From NCBI GenBank assembly GCA_021297895.1, contig JAJTHN010000036.1, positions 1-64,000 of the forward strand: a DNA stretch of 64,000 bases, in the 5' to 3' direction. Source of the DNA: Phycisphaeraceae bacterium. Its GTDB lineage: Bacteria > Planctomycetota > Phycisphaerae > Phycisphaerales > UBA1924. Shown piece after piece: positions 11,692 through 19,534 of the stretch. The notes under the pieces are model-generated. The model made no database searches. It was not told where the DNA came from and saw only the letters and a list, made by a program, of their open reading frames with translations. The first letter of the stretch is position 1. The number at the start of each line of letters is the position of its first letter. The position numbers and the translations under genes were made by a program.

Positions 11692-13362
11692 TCAGCGGGC
11701 GATGGTCGGGGGCACTGTCGCGTCGGCCACCGGTCCGGTCGGGGCATCCGCCGTTGCCGGCTCAGCCGAGCCGACCGGCGCGGGGAGCGTCTGAGCAGGC
11801 GAGTTGGTCACGCCGCTGCGGCTGTGCCGGAACGTGCCGCCGTCGATCGCCAGAGACGAGATCGGGATGATGGCCAGCACCACGGTGCCCAGACCGGCGA
11901 TGATGCCGGCAAACTGCCGCGCCGGGACCGCCGCATCGCGGATCTCTTCGCCAGCAGGGCGGACCGGCGACTGTTCCAGAATCGCGTTCTTGGCGATCCG
12001 GATGTAGTAGTACGCCGCGATCGCCGAGTTCAGACCCAGGATAACGACCAGCACGATCTCCCCCGCGGCAAGGCCGGTCGAGAAGATCGGCAGCTTGCCC
12101 ATGAAGCCCAGCAGCGGCGGCAGGCCGAGCAGCGAAAGCGAGCAGACCGCCATCACCCATGCGAGCAGCGGACGCGTGCTGATCAAGCCGCGGATGTCAT
12201 CGATGTGATCGATCTCCTCGCTCTTGCCATCGCTGGAGGTCTTCTCAAGGCAGCCGAGCACCGCGAAGCAGCCGAGGTTCGCCACGGCATACACGATCAG
12301 GTAGAACAGCACCGCCGACAGGCCGTTCCGCGTCAGGCTCGCGCCCTCCGGCCCGGGGCCGGCCAGCAGGGCCACGAGCATGTAGCCCGAGTGCGCCACC
12401 GACGAGTAGCCCAGCATGCGCTTGATGGAATTCTGCATCACCGCCAGCACGTTGCCGACGGTCATCGTCAGCGCGGCCATGATCCACAGGAGGCTGTGCA
12501 GCGGCTCGGGCAACTGACCGTGCGTCGCCGGAGAGGTCGAGACCCAGCCAACCGTGGCCAGCACGAGGATCAGCGCGACGAAGCCCGCCGTCTTGGGCAC
12601 GAACGCCAGCATCGACGCCACACCCGAGCTCGAGCCCTGATAGACGTCCGGCGTGTAGAAGTGCATCGGGACCGCCGCGATCTTGAACGCGATGCCGATG
12701 ACCGAGAGCACCAGGCCCGCCATCGCGATCGAGTTGATCCCGCCCGTGGCCATCTGCTGGCTGAGCGCCGCGTGAATGCCCTGCAGGTCGGTCGTGCCCG
12801 TGCCGCCGTAGATCAGCGCAAAGCCGTACAGGAACGTCGCCGCACCGAGCGCACCGAGGAAGAAGTACTTGACCGCGGCCTCCTTCGCGCTGTTGCGATC
12901 GGCGCTGATGGCGACCATGACGTACGTCGGAAGGCTCGTCAGTTCCAGCGCCAGAAAGAGCCAGATCAGGTCCGACGCGTTGCCGCAGAGCATCAGGCCG
13001 GTGAGCGAAAAGAGGAAGAAGGCGTAGAACTCGGCGCGGGTCGAGCGCAGCGGGTCGAAGGCCTCGCCGCGGGCCACGCGGGTTTCGTACCCGCGGTCGG
13101 CCGTACCGGCCAGTTGAAGCAGCAGCACGAGCCCGACGGCGCACGTGAGCACCTTGACGAACAGGGGCAGGTGAGGCAGAGCGCCCTTGGCGTCGGGCGT
13201 CGTCGTCAGCGCGAGCACGCCGGCGATCGCCAGCGCCGCGGCCGACAGCGGCGCGCAGAGCCGACGGACCGACAGGCTGCGCGACAGGCCCAGGATCATC
13301 ACCACACAGGTGAACACGAAGAGCGTGATTTCTGGCCAGAGGGTGAAAATCTTCTCGATCAT
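11692..13362 (-). CDS. nuoN: NADH-quinone oxidoreductase subunit N
   Basis: NuoN, one of three antiporter-like proton-pumping subunits in the membrane arm of complex I. About 556 residues with roughly 14 membrane helices. Family segments include VKYFFLGALGAATFLYGFAL, the loop KIAAVPMHFYTPDVYQGSS and NSIKRMLGYSSVAHSGYML. The C-terminal 60 residues are a Pro/Ala/Thr-rich tail not typical of NuoN. ATG 13362 (MIEKIFTLWPEI) was chosen over a more upstream frame start that would add a Pro-rich segment. It is the last gene of nuoJKLMN, with about 110 bases after nuoM. Confidence 0.96.
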   Translation of the reverse strand: MIEKIFTLWPEITLFVFTCVVMILGLSRSLSVRRLCAPLSAAALAIAGVLALTTTPDAKGALPHLPLFVKVLTCAVGLVLLLQLAGTADRGYETRVARGEAFDPLRSTRAEFYAFFLFSLTGLMLCGNASDLIWLFLALELTSLPTYVMVAISADRNSAKEAAVKYFFLGALGAATFLYGFALIYGGTGTTDLQGIHAALSQQMATGGINSIAMAGLVLSVIGIAFKIAAVPMHFYTPDVYQGSSSGVASMLAFVPKTAGFVALILVLATVGWVSTSPATHGQLPEPLHSLLWIMAALTMTVGNVLAVMQNSIKRMLGYSSVAHSGYMLVALLAGPGPEGASLTRNGLSAVLFYLIVYAVANLGCFAVLGCLEKTSSDGKSEEIDHIDDIRGLISTRPLLAWVMAVCSLSLLGLPPLLGFMGKLPIFSTGLAAGEIVLVVILGLNSAIAAYYYIRIAKNAILEQSPVRPAGEEIRDAAVPARQFAGIIAGLGTVVLAIIPISSLAIDGGTFRHSRSGVTNSPAQTLPAPVGSAEPATADAPTGPVADATVPPTIAR

Positions 13363-13473
13363 GGTGGCAGCCGGGGGCAGAGGAAGGGGCACAGGGAAGG
13401 ACATCAGGACTGGTCGCTCAGGCTCGGGCAGGGCACCGGTGCGATCATCGCCGGGCGATGTCGCGAATGGTCG

Positions 13474-15153
13474 TTATCGTGCGGTCAGGGCCGAGGTGTT
13501 GTCGTCGGCGGCCGCGGCCGTCGCCTTGGCCTGCGTGCGGGCCTTCTCGACGATCGCGACCGTGTCCTTGACCGCGGGGTCGACGAGGTTCATCAGCGGC
13601 GCGGGGCGAAGGCCCAGGAACAGGCACAGCGCCGCCAGCGGCAGCAGCACGCCGATTTCGCGAGCGGAAAGGTCCGTGGGCAGCGAGCCGTGGTCATCGC
13701 CCGCGTGGGAGCCGTGGCCGCCACCGTGAGCGCTGCCGTGGCCATGGTCGGCATGGCCGGCGGGCTCCTTCAGCGGACCGAAGCAGATCGCCCCGACCAT
13801 GTACAGGGTGTAGATCGCCGCGATGATCATGCCCGTGCCGGCGACGGCGGCGAAGTACGGGCCGAGATTCCCGGCGGTTCCGCCCGGCAGGCCCTGCGCG
13901 GCCCAAAGGTCACCGGCCTGGAACGCGCCCATGACGCAGAGGAACTCGCTGATGAACCCGTTGAGACCGGGCAGGCCGACGCTGGCCATCGCGAAGAAGA
14001 CCATGAAGCAGGCCCAGATGGGCATCTTGGCGGCGAGCCCGCCGACTTCCTTGAGCGAGCGGGTGTGGTAGCGCTCGTACATCATGCCGATGCAGAAGAA
14101 CAGCGCGCCGGTCGACAGACCGTGGTTGATCATGTACAGCACCGAGCCCTGCACACCGGCGACGTTCATCGCGAACATGCCCAGCATGCAGAAACCAAGG
14201 TGCGCAACAGATGAGTACGCGACGAGCTTCTTGATGTCCGTCTGCGTCCAGCAGATGAGCCCCGCGATGAGGATGCCGCAGATGCTCAGCACCGCCAGCC
14301 ACGGCGCAAAGGCGATGGCCGCCAACGGAGCGAAGGGGATCGCGACGACCAGGATGCCGTACGTGCCCAGCTTCAGCAGCACGCCGGCCAGGATCACAGA
14401 TCCCGCGGTCGGCGCCTCGGTGTGAGCCAGTGGCAGCCACGTGTGCAGCGGGAACAGCGGCACCTTGACCGCGAAGCCCAGCAGCAACGCCGCGAAGATC
14501 CACGCCTGCGTGCCCGCGGGCAGCCGCTGGGATGCCTGGGTGAGGGTGTCCAGTGCGAAGGTCCACTCGCCGGTGCCCTTGGCATTCACGAACGCGACAT
14601 AGACCAGGCCGGCCAGCGCGATGACCGAGCCGGTGAACGTGTACAGGAAGAACTTGATCGCCGCGGCCTTGCGGTTTGTCGAGCCGTACAGGCTGATGAG
14701 CACGAACATCGGCACGAGCGTGAACTCGAAGAAGATGTAGAACAGGATGACATCGCGGGCGCAGAACACGCCGAGCATCGCCGACTGGAGGACCAGCAGC
14801 CAGCCGTAGTACGTCCGCACGCGCGTGGTAATGGCCGTATGGCTGCCGATCACGCACAGCGGGCCGAGCAGGGCGGTGAGCGCGACCAGCGCGACCGACA
14901 CGCCCGAGTTGAGGTCCAGAACGAGCTTGAGCCCGATGTCCGGGAACCAGTTGAGCGAGACGGCCAGCTCCGTCGCCCTGCCGCTTGAAGCCGTCGTGCC
15001 CGACCACGACGAGTAGTTCAGCAGCAAGTACGACACGATGGCGAGCGGCAGCAGCATGCCCGCAAGGGCGATGTGCTTGACCTGCGACTTCCGCGGCGCG
15101 AAAACCACGCCGAGGAGCGCCAGCAGCGGGCTGAAGATGAGGGCAAGGAGCAT
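13474..15153 (-). CDS. nuoM: NADH-quinone oxidoreductase subunit M
   Basis: NuoM, antiporter-like proton-pumping subunit of complex I. About 559 residues. Diagnostic segments are FYIFFEFTLVPMFVLISLYG (the conserved glutamate of helix 5), PLFPLHTWLPLAHTEAPTAG and KKLVAYSSVAHLGFCMLG. Near residues 465-488 a soluble loop is His/Gly-rich (HADHGHGSAHGGGHGSH), which is unusual. The ATG at 15153 is preferred; a TTG four codons upstream (15165) is possible. No clear Shine-Dalgarno sequence. Lies between nuoL and nuoN. Confidence 0.96.
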   Translation of the reverse strand: MLLALIFSPLLALLGVVFAPRKSQVKHIALAGMLLPLAIVSYLLLNYSSWSGTTASSGRATELAVSLNWFPDIGLKLVLDLNSGVSVALVALTALLGPLCVIGSHTAITTRVRTYYGWLLVLQSAMLGVFCARDVILFYIFFEFTLVPMFVLISLYGSTNRKAAAIKFFLYTFTGSVIALAGLVYVAFVNAKGTGEWTFALDTLTQASQRLPAGTQAWIFAALLLGFAVKVPLFPLHTWLPLAHTEAPTAGSVILAGVLLKLGTYGILVVAIPFAPLAAIAFAPWLAVLSICGILIAGLICWTQTDIKKLVAYSSVAHLGFCMLGMFAMNVAGVQGSVLYMINHGLSTGALFFCIGMMYERYHTRSLKEVGGLAAKMPIWACFMVFFAMASVGLPGLNGFISEFLCVMGAFQAGDLWAAQGLPGGTAGNLGPYFAAVAGTGMIIAAIYTLYMVGAICFGPLKEPAGHADHGHGSAHGGGHGSHAGDDHGSLPTDLSAREIGVLLPLAALCLFLGLRPAPLMNLVDPAVKDTVAIVEKARTQAKATAAAADDNTSALTAR

Positions 15154-15242
15154 GGTCGTGTGCAATCCGGAAGGGGGATGGGGACGATCAGGTCAGGTCG
15201 CGGCAATCGGCAGGAACTTCGGCAAGCGCTGGTCAAGGCCCG

Positions 15243-17597
15243 TCACGTTGAGGCAAGAAGGGCGATCATCGCCAGCACCGCGATGCCCGCGGCCATGCTC
15301 AGCGCGTATCCGTTCAGAACGCCGCGCTGGCCGGTCTGGAACGCCCGACCCAGCCCTCGCGGGATCTGCCCCGCGAGATTCACCAGCCCGTCGACGCCCA
15401 GCTTGTCGGCAAAGTGCAGGATGTGGCCGAGCACCAGCAGCGGCGTGCGGATGGTCCAGTCGTAAATCTCATCGACATACCACTTGTTCCGCGCGGCCGT
15501 CGTGATCGGTCCGAACAGCGTCACGAACGCGTCGGCGCGGCTCTTCTCGGCCTGCGTCCTGCTGCCGACAAACAGGCCCTGCCAGCCGCGCGGGCCGTGC
15601 AGCACCGCGGCGATCAGGATGCCGATAAAGCCGACGATCGCCGAGACGTAGTACATGACCTTGTGCGGGTCGAAGCCGAAGAACGTGCCGTGGGCGTGAT
15701 CCCCTCCGGCGTGCGTCGCGACGCTCTCGGGCAGCGCGGCGGAGGACTGGGCGATCATGCCCGCGACCCAGCCGCCCTTTGGCCCGATGAAGTACAGGCT
15801 CGCCGCGGCGATGGCCAGAACCATCGCGACGGCGATGGCGATCTTCATGGCCGCGCCCGGCGGGTGCGGATCGAACTCCTCGGTCGTCGGGTCGAAGTCC
15901 ACGCGCTGGGTCGCGGTCTTGTCCGCGCCGTGCCCATGATCGTGACCATGGCCGTGATCATGTCCGTGGCCATGACCATGACTGTGCCCATGACCGTGCC
16001 CGTGCCCGTGCTGCTTGTGCCACTCCTCGATGCTCACGCCCTTGGGATGTCGCCCCAGTTCGAGCAACTCGGCGTCATCACCGGGCACGAACTCCTTCGG
16101 GCCGGCGTACACGCGGAAGTACGTGCGGAAGGTGTAGTACGCCGTCATACCCGCCGTGATCAGCAAGATCCACGCGACCGCCGTCGAGCCCCAGATCTGC
16201 CCGTGCGGCAGCGCGAAGGCGTCGGCGAGGATGATGTCCTTGGAGAAGTACCCGGCCGTGAACGGCACGCCCGAAAGGTTGATCGACCCGATCAGCATCG
16301 CGATGCCGACCAGCCCGAACCCGCGCATCCACGCCACACCCGAGAGACGGCGCAGGTCCAGCTGGCCGCCGAAACCGTGCATGACGGCGCCGACGCCGAG
16401 GAACAGCGTCGCCTTGAAGAACGCGTGCGTGAAGGTGTGGAAGCTCGCACCGACCGGCGAGAGGATGCCCAGCCCCGCGAACATGAACCCCAGCTGCGAG
16501 ATGGTCGAGTAACCCATCACGCGCTTGATATCGAAGATCGCCATCTCGATCGTCGCGGCCCAGATCGCCGTGATCGCCCCGGCCCACGCCACGACCGACA
16601 GCACGATCAGGTGCGGGTCGCTCACGAACAGCGGGTACATCCGGGCGATCAGGAATACGCCCGCAGTGACCATCGTCGCCGCATGGATCAGCGCCGACAC
16701 CGGTGTCGGGCCTTCCATCGCGTCGGGCAGCCAGACGTAGAAGAACAACTGGGCCGACTTGCCGAACGCGCCGCAGGTCAGCAGCGCGGGGATGACCCAG
16801 TTCGCCCAGTGCTCGGCGAGCTTCTGACCGTTGGGCAGCACGCCCGACTCGATGATCGCAAAGATCTTCGTGTACTCGATGGTTCCGAACACCGCGAAAG
16901 TGCTCAGGATGCCCAGCAGCAGGCCAAGGTCGCCGATGCGGTTGACGATGAAGGCCTTCTTCGCGGCGGCGACCGCGGCGGGCTTGCGATAGAAGTACCC
17001 GATCAGCAGGTACGAGCAAAGCCCCACGCCCTCCCAGCCCAGGAACAGAAGCAGCAGGTTGTCGCCCATGACCAGGCAGGCCATGCTGAACACGAACAGG
17101 TTGAACGCGAAGAAGAAGCGGCAGTACCCCGGCCCGACATCATGGCTCATGTACTCGCTGGCGTACAGGGCGATGATCGCCGAGAGACCGGTGACAAAGA
17201 GCATCCACAGCAGGGTCAGGTGATCGAAGTCGAACCCGAAGCTCGCCGTGAACGTCTGCCCTGCGCCGGAGCCCCAGGACAGGCTGATCCAGTCGTACAG
17301 CTTCAGACCCGCCGCGGGCCCGCCCTGCAACTGCAGGAAGAGCGCGAGCGTGGTCACGAAACTCGCGGCCAGAAGCCCGACGGTCATGAGGGCGGGCAAC
17401 TTGGTCCGCACACCCATGACGGCCATGAGAGTCGAGAGCACCGCGCCGAGCAGGGGCAGGGCGACGATCAGCGACGCCCACATGGGTGCCGCGATCACGC
17501 CGCCGCCGGCCGCGGGGGCCGACGCCAGCGCCGCATCGGTGCTGGCCAGCGTTGTGGCCAGGGCGGATGAACCGAGAAGTTCGAGCAGGTGGAGCAT
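15243..17597 (-). CDS. nuoL: NADH-quinone oxidoreductase subunit L, with histidine-rich insert
   Basis: NuoL, the distal antiporter-like subunit of complex I that carries the long lateral helix. 784 residues against the usual 610-680. Core motifs include FLGWEGVGLCSYLLIGYFY, KAFIVNRIGDLGLLLG, WLPDAMEGPTPVSALIHAAT and KRVMGYSTISQLGFMFAG. The extra length is a soluble insert at about residues 500-580, in which residues ~524-556 are an almost pure His/Gly run with a few Asp, encoded by hexanucleotide-like repeats. After it come two more helices and the lateral-helix region. An insert of this type could bind Zn, Ni or Cu, but that is inference. The gene lies between nuoK and nuoM. Confidence 0.96.
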   Translation of the reverse strand: MLHLLELLGSSALATTLASTDAALASAPAAGGGVIAAPMWASLIVALPLLGAVLSTLMAVMGVRTKLPALMTVGLLAASFVTTLALFLQLQGGPAAGLKLYDWISLSWGSGAGQTFTASFGFDFDHLTLLWMLFVTGLSAIIALYASEYMSHDVGPGYCRFFFAFNLFVFSMACLVMGDNLLLLFLGWEGVGLCSYLLIGYFYRKPAAVAAAKKAFIVNRIGDLGLLLGILSTFAVFGTIEYTKIFAIIESGVLPNGQKLAEHWANWVIPALLTCGAFGKSAQLFFYVWLPDAMEGPTPVSALIHAATMVTAGVFLIARMYPLFVSDPHLIVLSVVAWAGAITAIWAATIEMAIFDIKRVMGYSTISQLGFMFAGLGILSPVGASFHTFTHAFFKATLFLGVGAVMHGFGGQLDLRRLSGVAWMRGFGLVGIAMLIGSINLSGVPFTAGYFSKDIILADAFALPHGQIWGSTAVAWILLITAGMTAYYTFRTYFRVYAGPKEFVPGDDAELLELGRHPKGVSIEEWHKQHGHGHGHGHSHGHGHGHDHGHGHDHGHGADKTATQRVDFDPTTEEFDPHPPGAAMKIAIAVAMVLAIAAASLYFIGPKGGWVAGMIAQSSAALPESVATHAGGDHAHGTFFGFDPHKVMYYVSAIVGFIGILIAAVLHGPRGWQGLFVGSRTQAEKSRADAFVTLFGPITTAARNKWYVDEIYDWTIRTPLLVLGHILHFADKLGVDGLVNLAGQIPRGLGRAFQTGQRGVLNGYALSMAAGIAVLAMIALLAST
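15929..16022 (-). repeat. short-period repeat encoding the NuoL His/Gly run
   Basis: Imperfect hexanucleotide repetition (CCATGG/CCGTGA/CCGTGC units on the plus strand) inside nuoL, translating to alternating Gly-His. Such arrays can expand or contract by slippage in steps that keep the frame. Confidence 0.7.
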
Positions 17598-17708
17598 GGG
17601 GGAGGCACTCAGAGGCCGGGGAAAACTCGGACGGGTGAATCAACCGCAGAACACGACGCACAACCGGCATCGGCGACCGCCGAGGCCGTGACCAACCTCG
17701 CGGGCGGA

Positions 17709-18071
17709 TCAGCCCTTGAGGTCCTGCCAACTGCTCGCGTCGAGTGTTTCCTTCCGCCGGAACAGCAGCACGACAAGGGCGAGCGCCAGCGCCGCCTCGG
17801 CCGCCGCGACGGTCAGCACGAAGATCACGAACGTCTCGCCCGTGTGGTTCAGGTGGAAGCGGCTGAAGGCGATCAGGGCGATGCCCGCGGCCTGGAACAT
17901 CAGCTCGGTGCACAGGAACATGATGATCAGGTTCCGCCGGGTCACGAACCCGATCAGCCCCAGACCGAACATGATCGCCGAGACGAGCAGATAGTGGAAC
18001 AGCGTCGCCCCGCCCATTTCCGTGGGCATCGGGCCTTGAGCAAGGGTCGGAGCGATCGAGAGCAGGTTCAT
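17709..18071 (-). CDS. nuoK: NADH-quinone oxidoreductase subunit K
   Basis: NuoK, a three-helix subunit at the centre of the complex I membrane arm. About 120 residues. Helix II carries the conserved glutamate in IIMFLCTELMFQAAGIALI, and helix III has the second one in TVAAAEAALALALVVLLFRR. The ATG at 18071 overlaps the nuoJ stop (TGATG), so translation is probably coupled. A GTG one codon upstream (18074) would give a four-base overlap. GGGAGG inside the end of nuoJ is the ribosome binding site. Confidence 0.97.
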   Translation of the reverse strand: MNLLSIAPTLAQGPMPTEMGGATLFHYLLVSAIMFGLGLIGFVTRRNLIIMFLCTELMFQAAGIALIAFSRFHLNHTGETFVIFVLTVAAAEAALALALVVLLFRRKETLDASSWQDLKG

Positions 18072-19102
18072 CACGCCGCACCTCCCTGGCCGACGCCGGG
18101 CGTCGCGTACGGGCCCTCGATACCGAGTTCGTCGCCGCGCTCGGCCGACCGCTCACGCGCGATGGCCTGCCGCAGGGCTTCCTCATCCATCTCCACCTTC
18201 TTGCGCGAGAGGATCACCGCGCCGAGCATGCTCATGAGCAGGATCACGCCCGCGATCTCGATCGCGCCGGGGTGCGCATCGATCAGGCTGAAGGCCACGC
18301 CCTCGGTGTTGCTCAGCGAAAGGCCCTTGGGCCAGTCCTTCTGCGCGATGAGCTGACGCTCACCCGTGCCGTTGTTGCTGGCGATCGTCAGCGAGCCCTG
18401 GCCGTCGAGGCGAGGATTGATGTCGTACCGACCGTTCGTGCCGTTGATCGCCAGACCCCACGAATCGTCCGGCAGCAGCTTGGCCTCCCGCAACTCGGCC
18501 AGAACGCGCTTGGGCATCACATCAAGGTGCCGGTCGGCCACGGCCAGTTCCGGATTCAACTTCAGATTGCTCGAGCCCGCGGCGAACATCGTGCTCAGGG
18601 CCGCGATCAGCACGAACCCCGCGATGCTCGCCGTCCACGGCTCCCGCGCCACGCGGTCGTACTCCCCCATCGCCTCGGCCACTTCTTCGGTCGGCCCTTC
18701 GCTGGCGAGCATGATCACGAACAGGTACGTGATCAGAATCGCGCCCGCATACACGATGATCAGCGCAAAGGCCATGAACTCCGCGGCCAGGATGAGGTAC
18801 AACCCCGTCGACGCGAGGATCGTCAGGACGAAGTACAACGCCGAATAGATCGGTCGTGCGTGCGTGATGCACCGCAGCGCCGCGCCGAGCGCAATCGCCG
18901 AGAAGATGTAGAAGTGGAAGTTCGGCAACGCGTCGGGCTTGGCGACCGCCAGGCCGATCAGCGCAAGCCCCAACGCCGCGGCACCCACAATCGCGCCGAT
19001 GAGGTACGGGCTCACGGCCCGCCGAGGCATCGCCAGCGCGACGCCGAGGGCACCAATCGCACACGCGGCGTAAAACAAGATCGGGCTCATCATCGAATGC
19101 AC
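18071..19102 (-). CDS. nuoJ: NADH-quinone oxidoreductase subunit J, greatly enlarged
   Basis: NuoJ, five-helix membrane subunit of complex I. The recognisable core starts near residue 62 (FHFYIFSAIALGAALRCITH) and includes the pi-bulge helix region (FMAFALIIVYAGAILITYLF, 109-128). At 343 residues the protein is about twice the usual 165-200. About 60 N-terminal residues add two predicted helices. A soluble insert of about 90 residues (178-268) separates the fourth and fifth helices, and a charged tail follows the last helix. GTG 19102 with GGGAG just upstream was chosen; ATG 19093 is an alternative. First gene of the nuoJKLMN operon, and nuoA-I are not upstream. Confidence 0.93.
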   Translation of the reverse strand: MHSMMSPILFYAACAIGALGVALAMPRRAVSPYLIGAIVGAAALGLALIGLAVAKPDALPNFHFYIFSAIALGAALRCITHARPIYSALYFVLTILASTGLYLILAAEFMAFALIIVYAGAILITYLFVIMLASEGPTEEVAEAMGEYDRVAREPWTASIAGFVLIAALSTMFAAGSSNLKLNPELAVADRHLDVMPKRVLAELREAKLLPDDSWGLAINGTNGRYDINPRLDGQGSLTIASNNGTGERQLIAQKDWPKGLSLSNTEGVAFSLIDAHPGAIEIAGVILLMSMLGAVILSRKKVEMDEEALRQAIARERSAERGDELGIEGPYATPGVGQGGAA

Positions 19103-19177
19103 GGGGGCTCCCGGGAAGAAGAATCATCGCGACGCAGGCCTTCGCACCGAAGCCCGACGCCGCCCACCACCGTTCAC

Positions 19178-19209
19178 GGCGAGATACGGGAAAACCCGCA
19201 AGTCTCGCC
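19178..19209 (-). other. two-part hairpin in the nuoJ leader
   Basis: GGCGAGA pairs with TCTCGCC, with an inner CGGG-AAAA-CCCG stem. It lies 76-107 bases before the nuoJ start, downstream of the candidate promoter, so it would sit in the 5' leader. It may be regulatory or a stabiliser; no known riboswitch was recognised. Confidence 0.35.
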
Positions 19210-19257
19210 ATTACCCACCGCGAGCGCACCGCCTTCGGCACGTTCGGGAAGGGTCTG

Positions 19258-19286
19258 AGGATAGTGACCGCCAACCCACCATTCAA
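19258..19286 (-). promoter_or_regulatory. candidate sigma70-type promoter of nuoJKLMN
   Basis: Minus strand: TTGAAT (19281-19286), 17-base spacer, TATCCT (19258-19263). Predicted transcription start near 19251, giving a leader of about 150 bases. Confidence 0.5.
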
Positions 19287-19483
19287 CCGGCGCACGTTGC
19301 ACACCCCGCACTTGCTCCGGCGCCAAGATGCTCGTACCGACGACACCGGCAGTAAAGAAGTGGATCCGCGGCTCTTCGAACGATCGGGTGACTCCCGGAC
19401 GTGCGCAACCCAAACGAACTACGAAAAATGAAGGCCGTTGAGTGTCGTTCGCAACCGCGCGATGATTGACCCGAAATTTGAGG

Positions 19484-19489
19484 TACTCT
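19484..19489 (+). promoter_or_regulatory. -10 box (TACTCT) of the GH13 gene
   Basis: TACTCT about 45 bases before the GTG start, leaving room for a leader with GGAG at 19522-19525. A TTGACC at 19466 is too close (12-base spacer) to be a good -35. Confidence 0.35.
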
Positions 19490-19534
19490 CTCCGACCTTT
19501 TTCCCGCTCTCGGCTTGTTTCTGGAGTCCCCGGC

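Larger units (their letters stand above)
19103..19534. other. divergent intergenic region nuoJ / GH13 gene
   Basis: 432 bases without a convincing gene. It holds a minus-strand promoter for nuoJ (19258-19286), a hairpin in the nuoJ leader (19178-19209) and a -10 box for the secreted GH13 gene (19484-19489), each listed separately. An open frame on the minus strand across most of it has no family resemblance and is treated as chance. Confidence 0.5.

Noticed and set aside
11824-14214. 796-codon plus-strand frame opposite nuoN and nuoM
   Set aside because: Antisense shadow of two certain genes; no hydrophobic or domain pattern, extreme Arg/His/Gln content.
15929-16022. CRISPR-like short repeats
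   Set aside because: The repetition is a coding His/Gly run in nuoL without spacers.
15414-17570. 718-codon plus-strand frame opposite nuoL
   Set aside because: Antisense shadow; nuoL is unmistakable on the other strand.
19466-19534. Upstream TTG start for the GH13 gene
   Set aside because: It overlaps the -10 box and adds an Arg-rich segment before the signal peptide; GTG 19535 has GGAG at the right distance.
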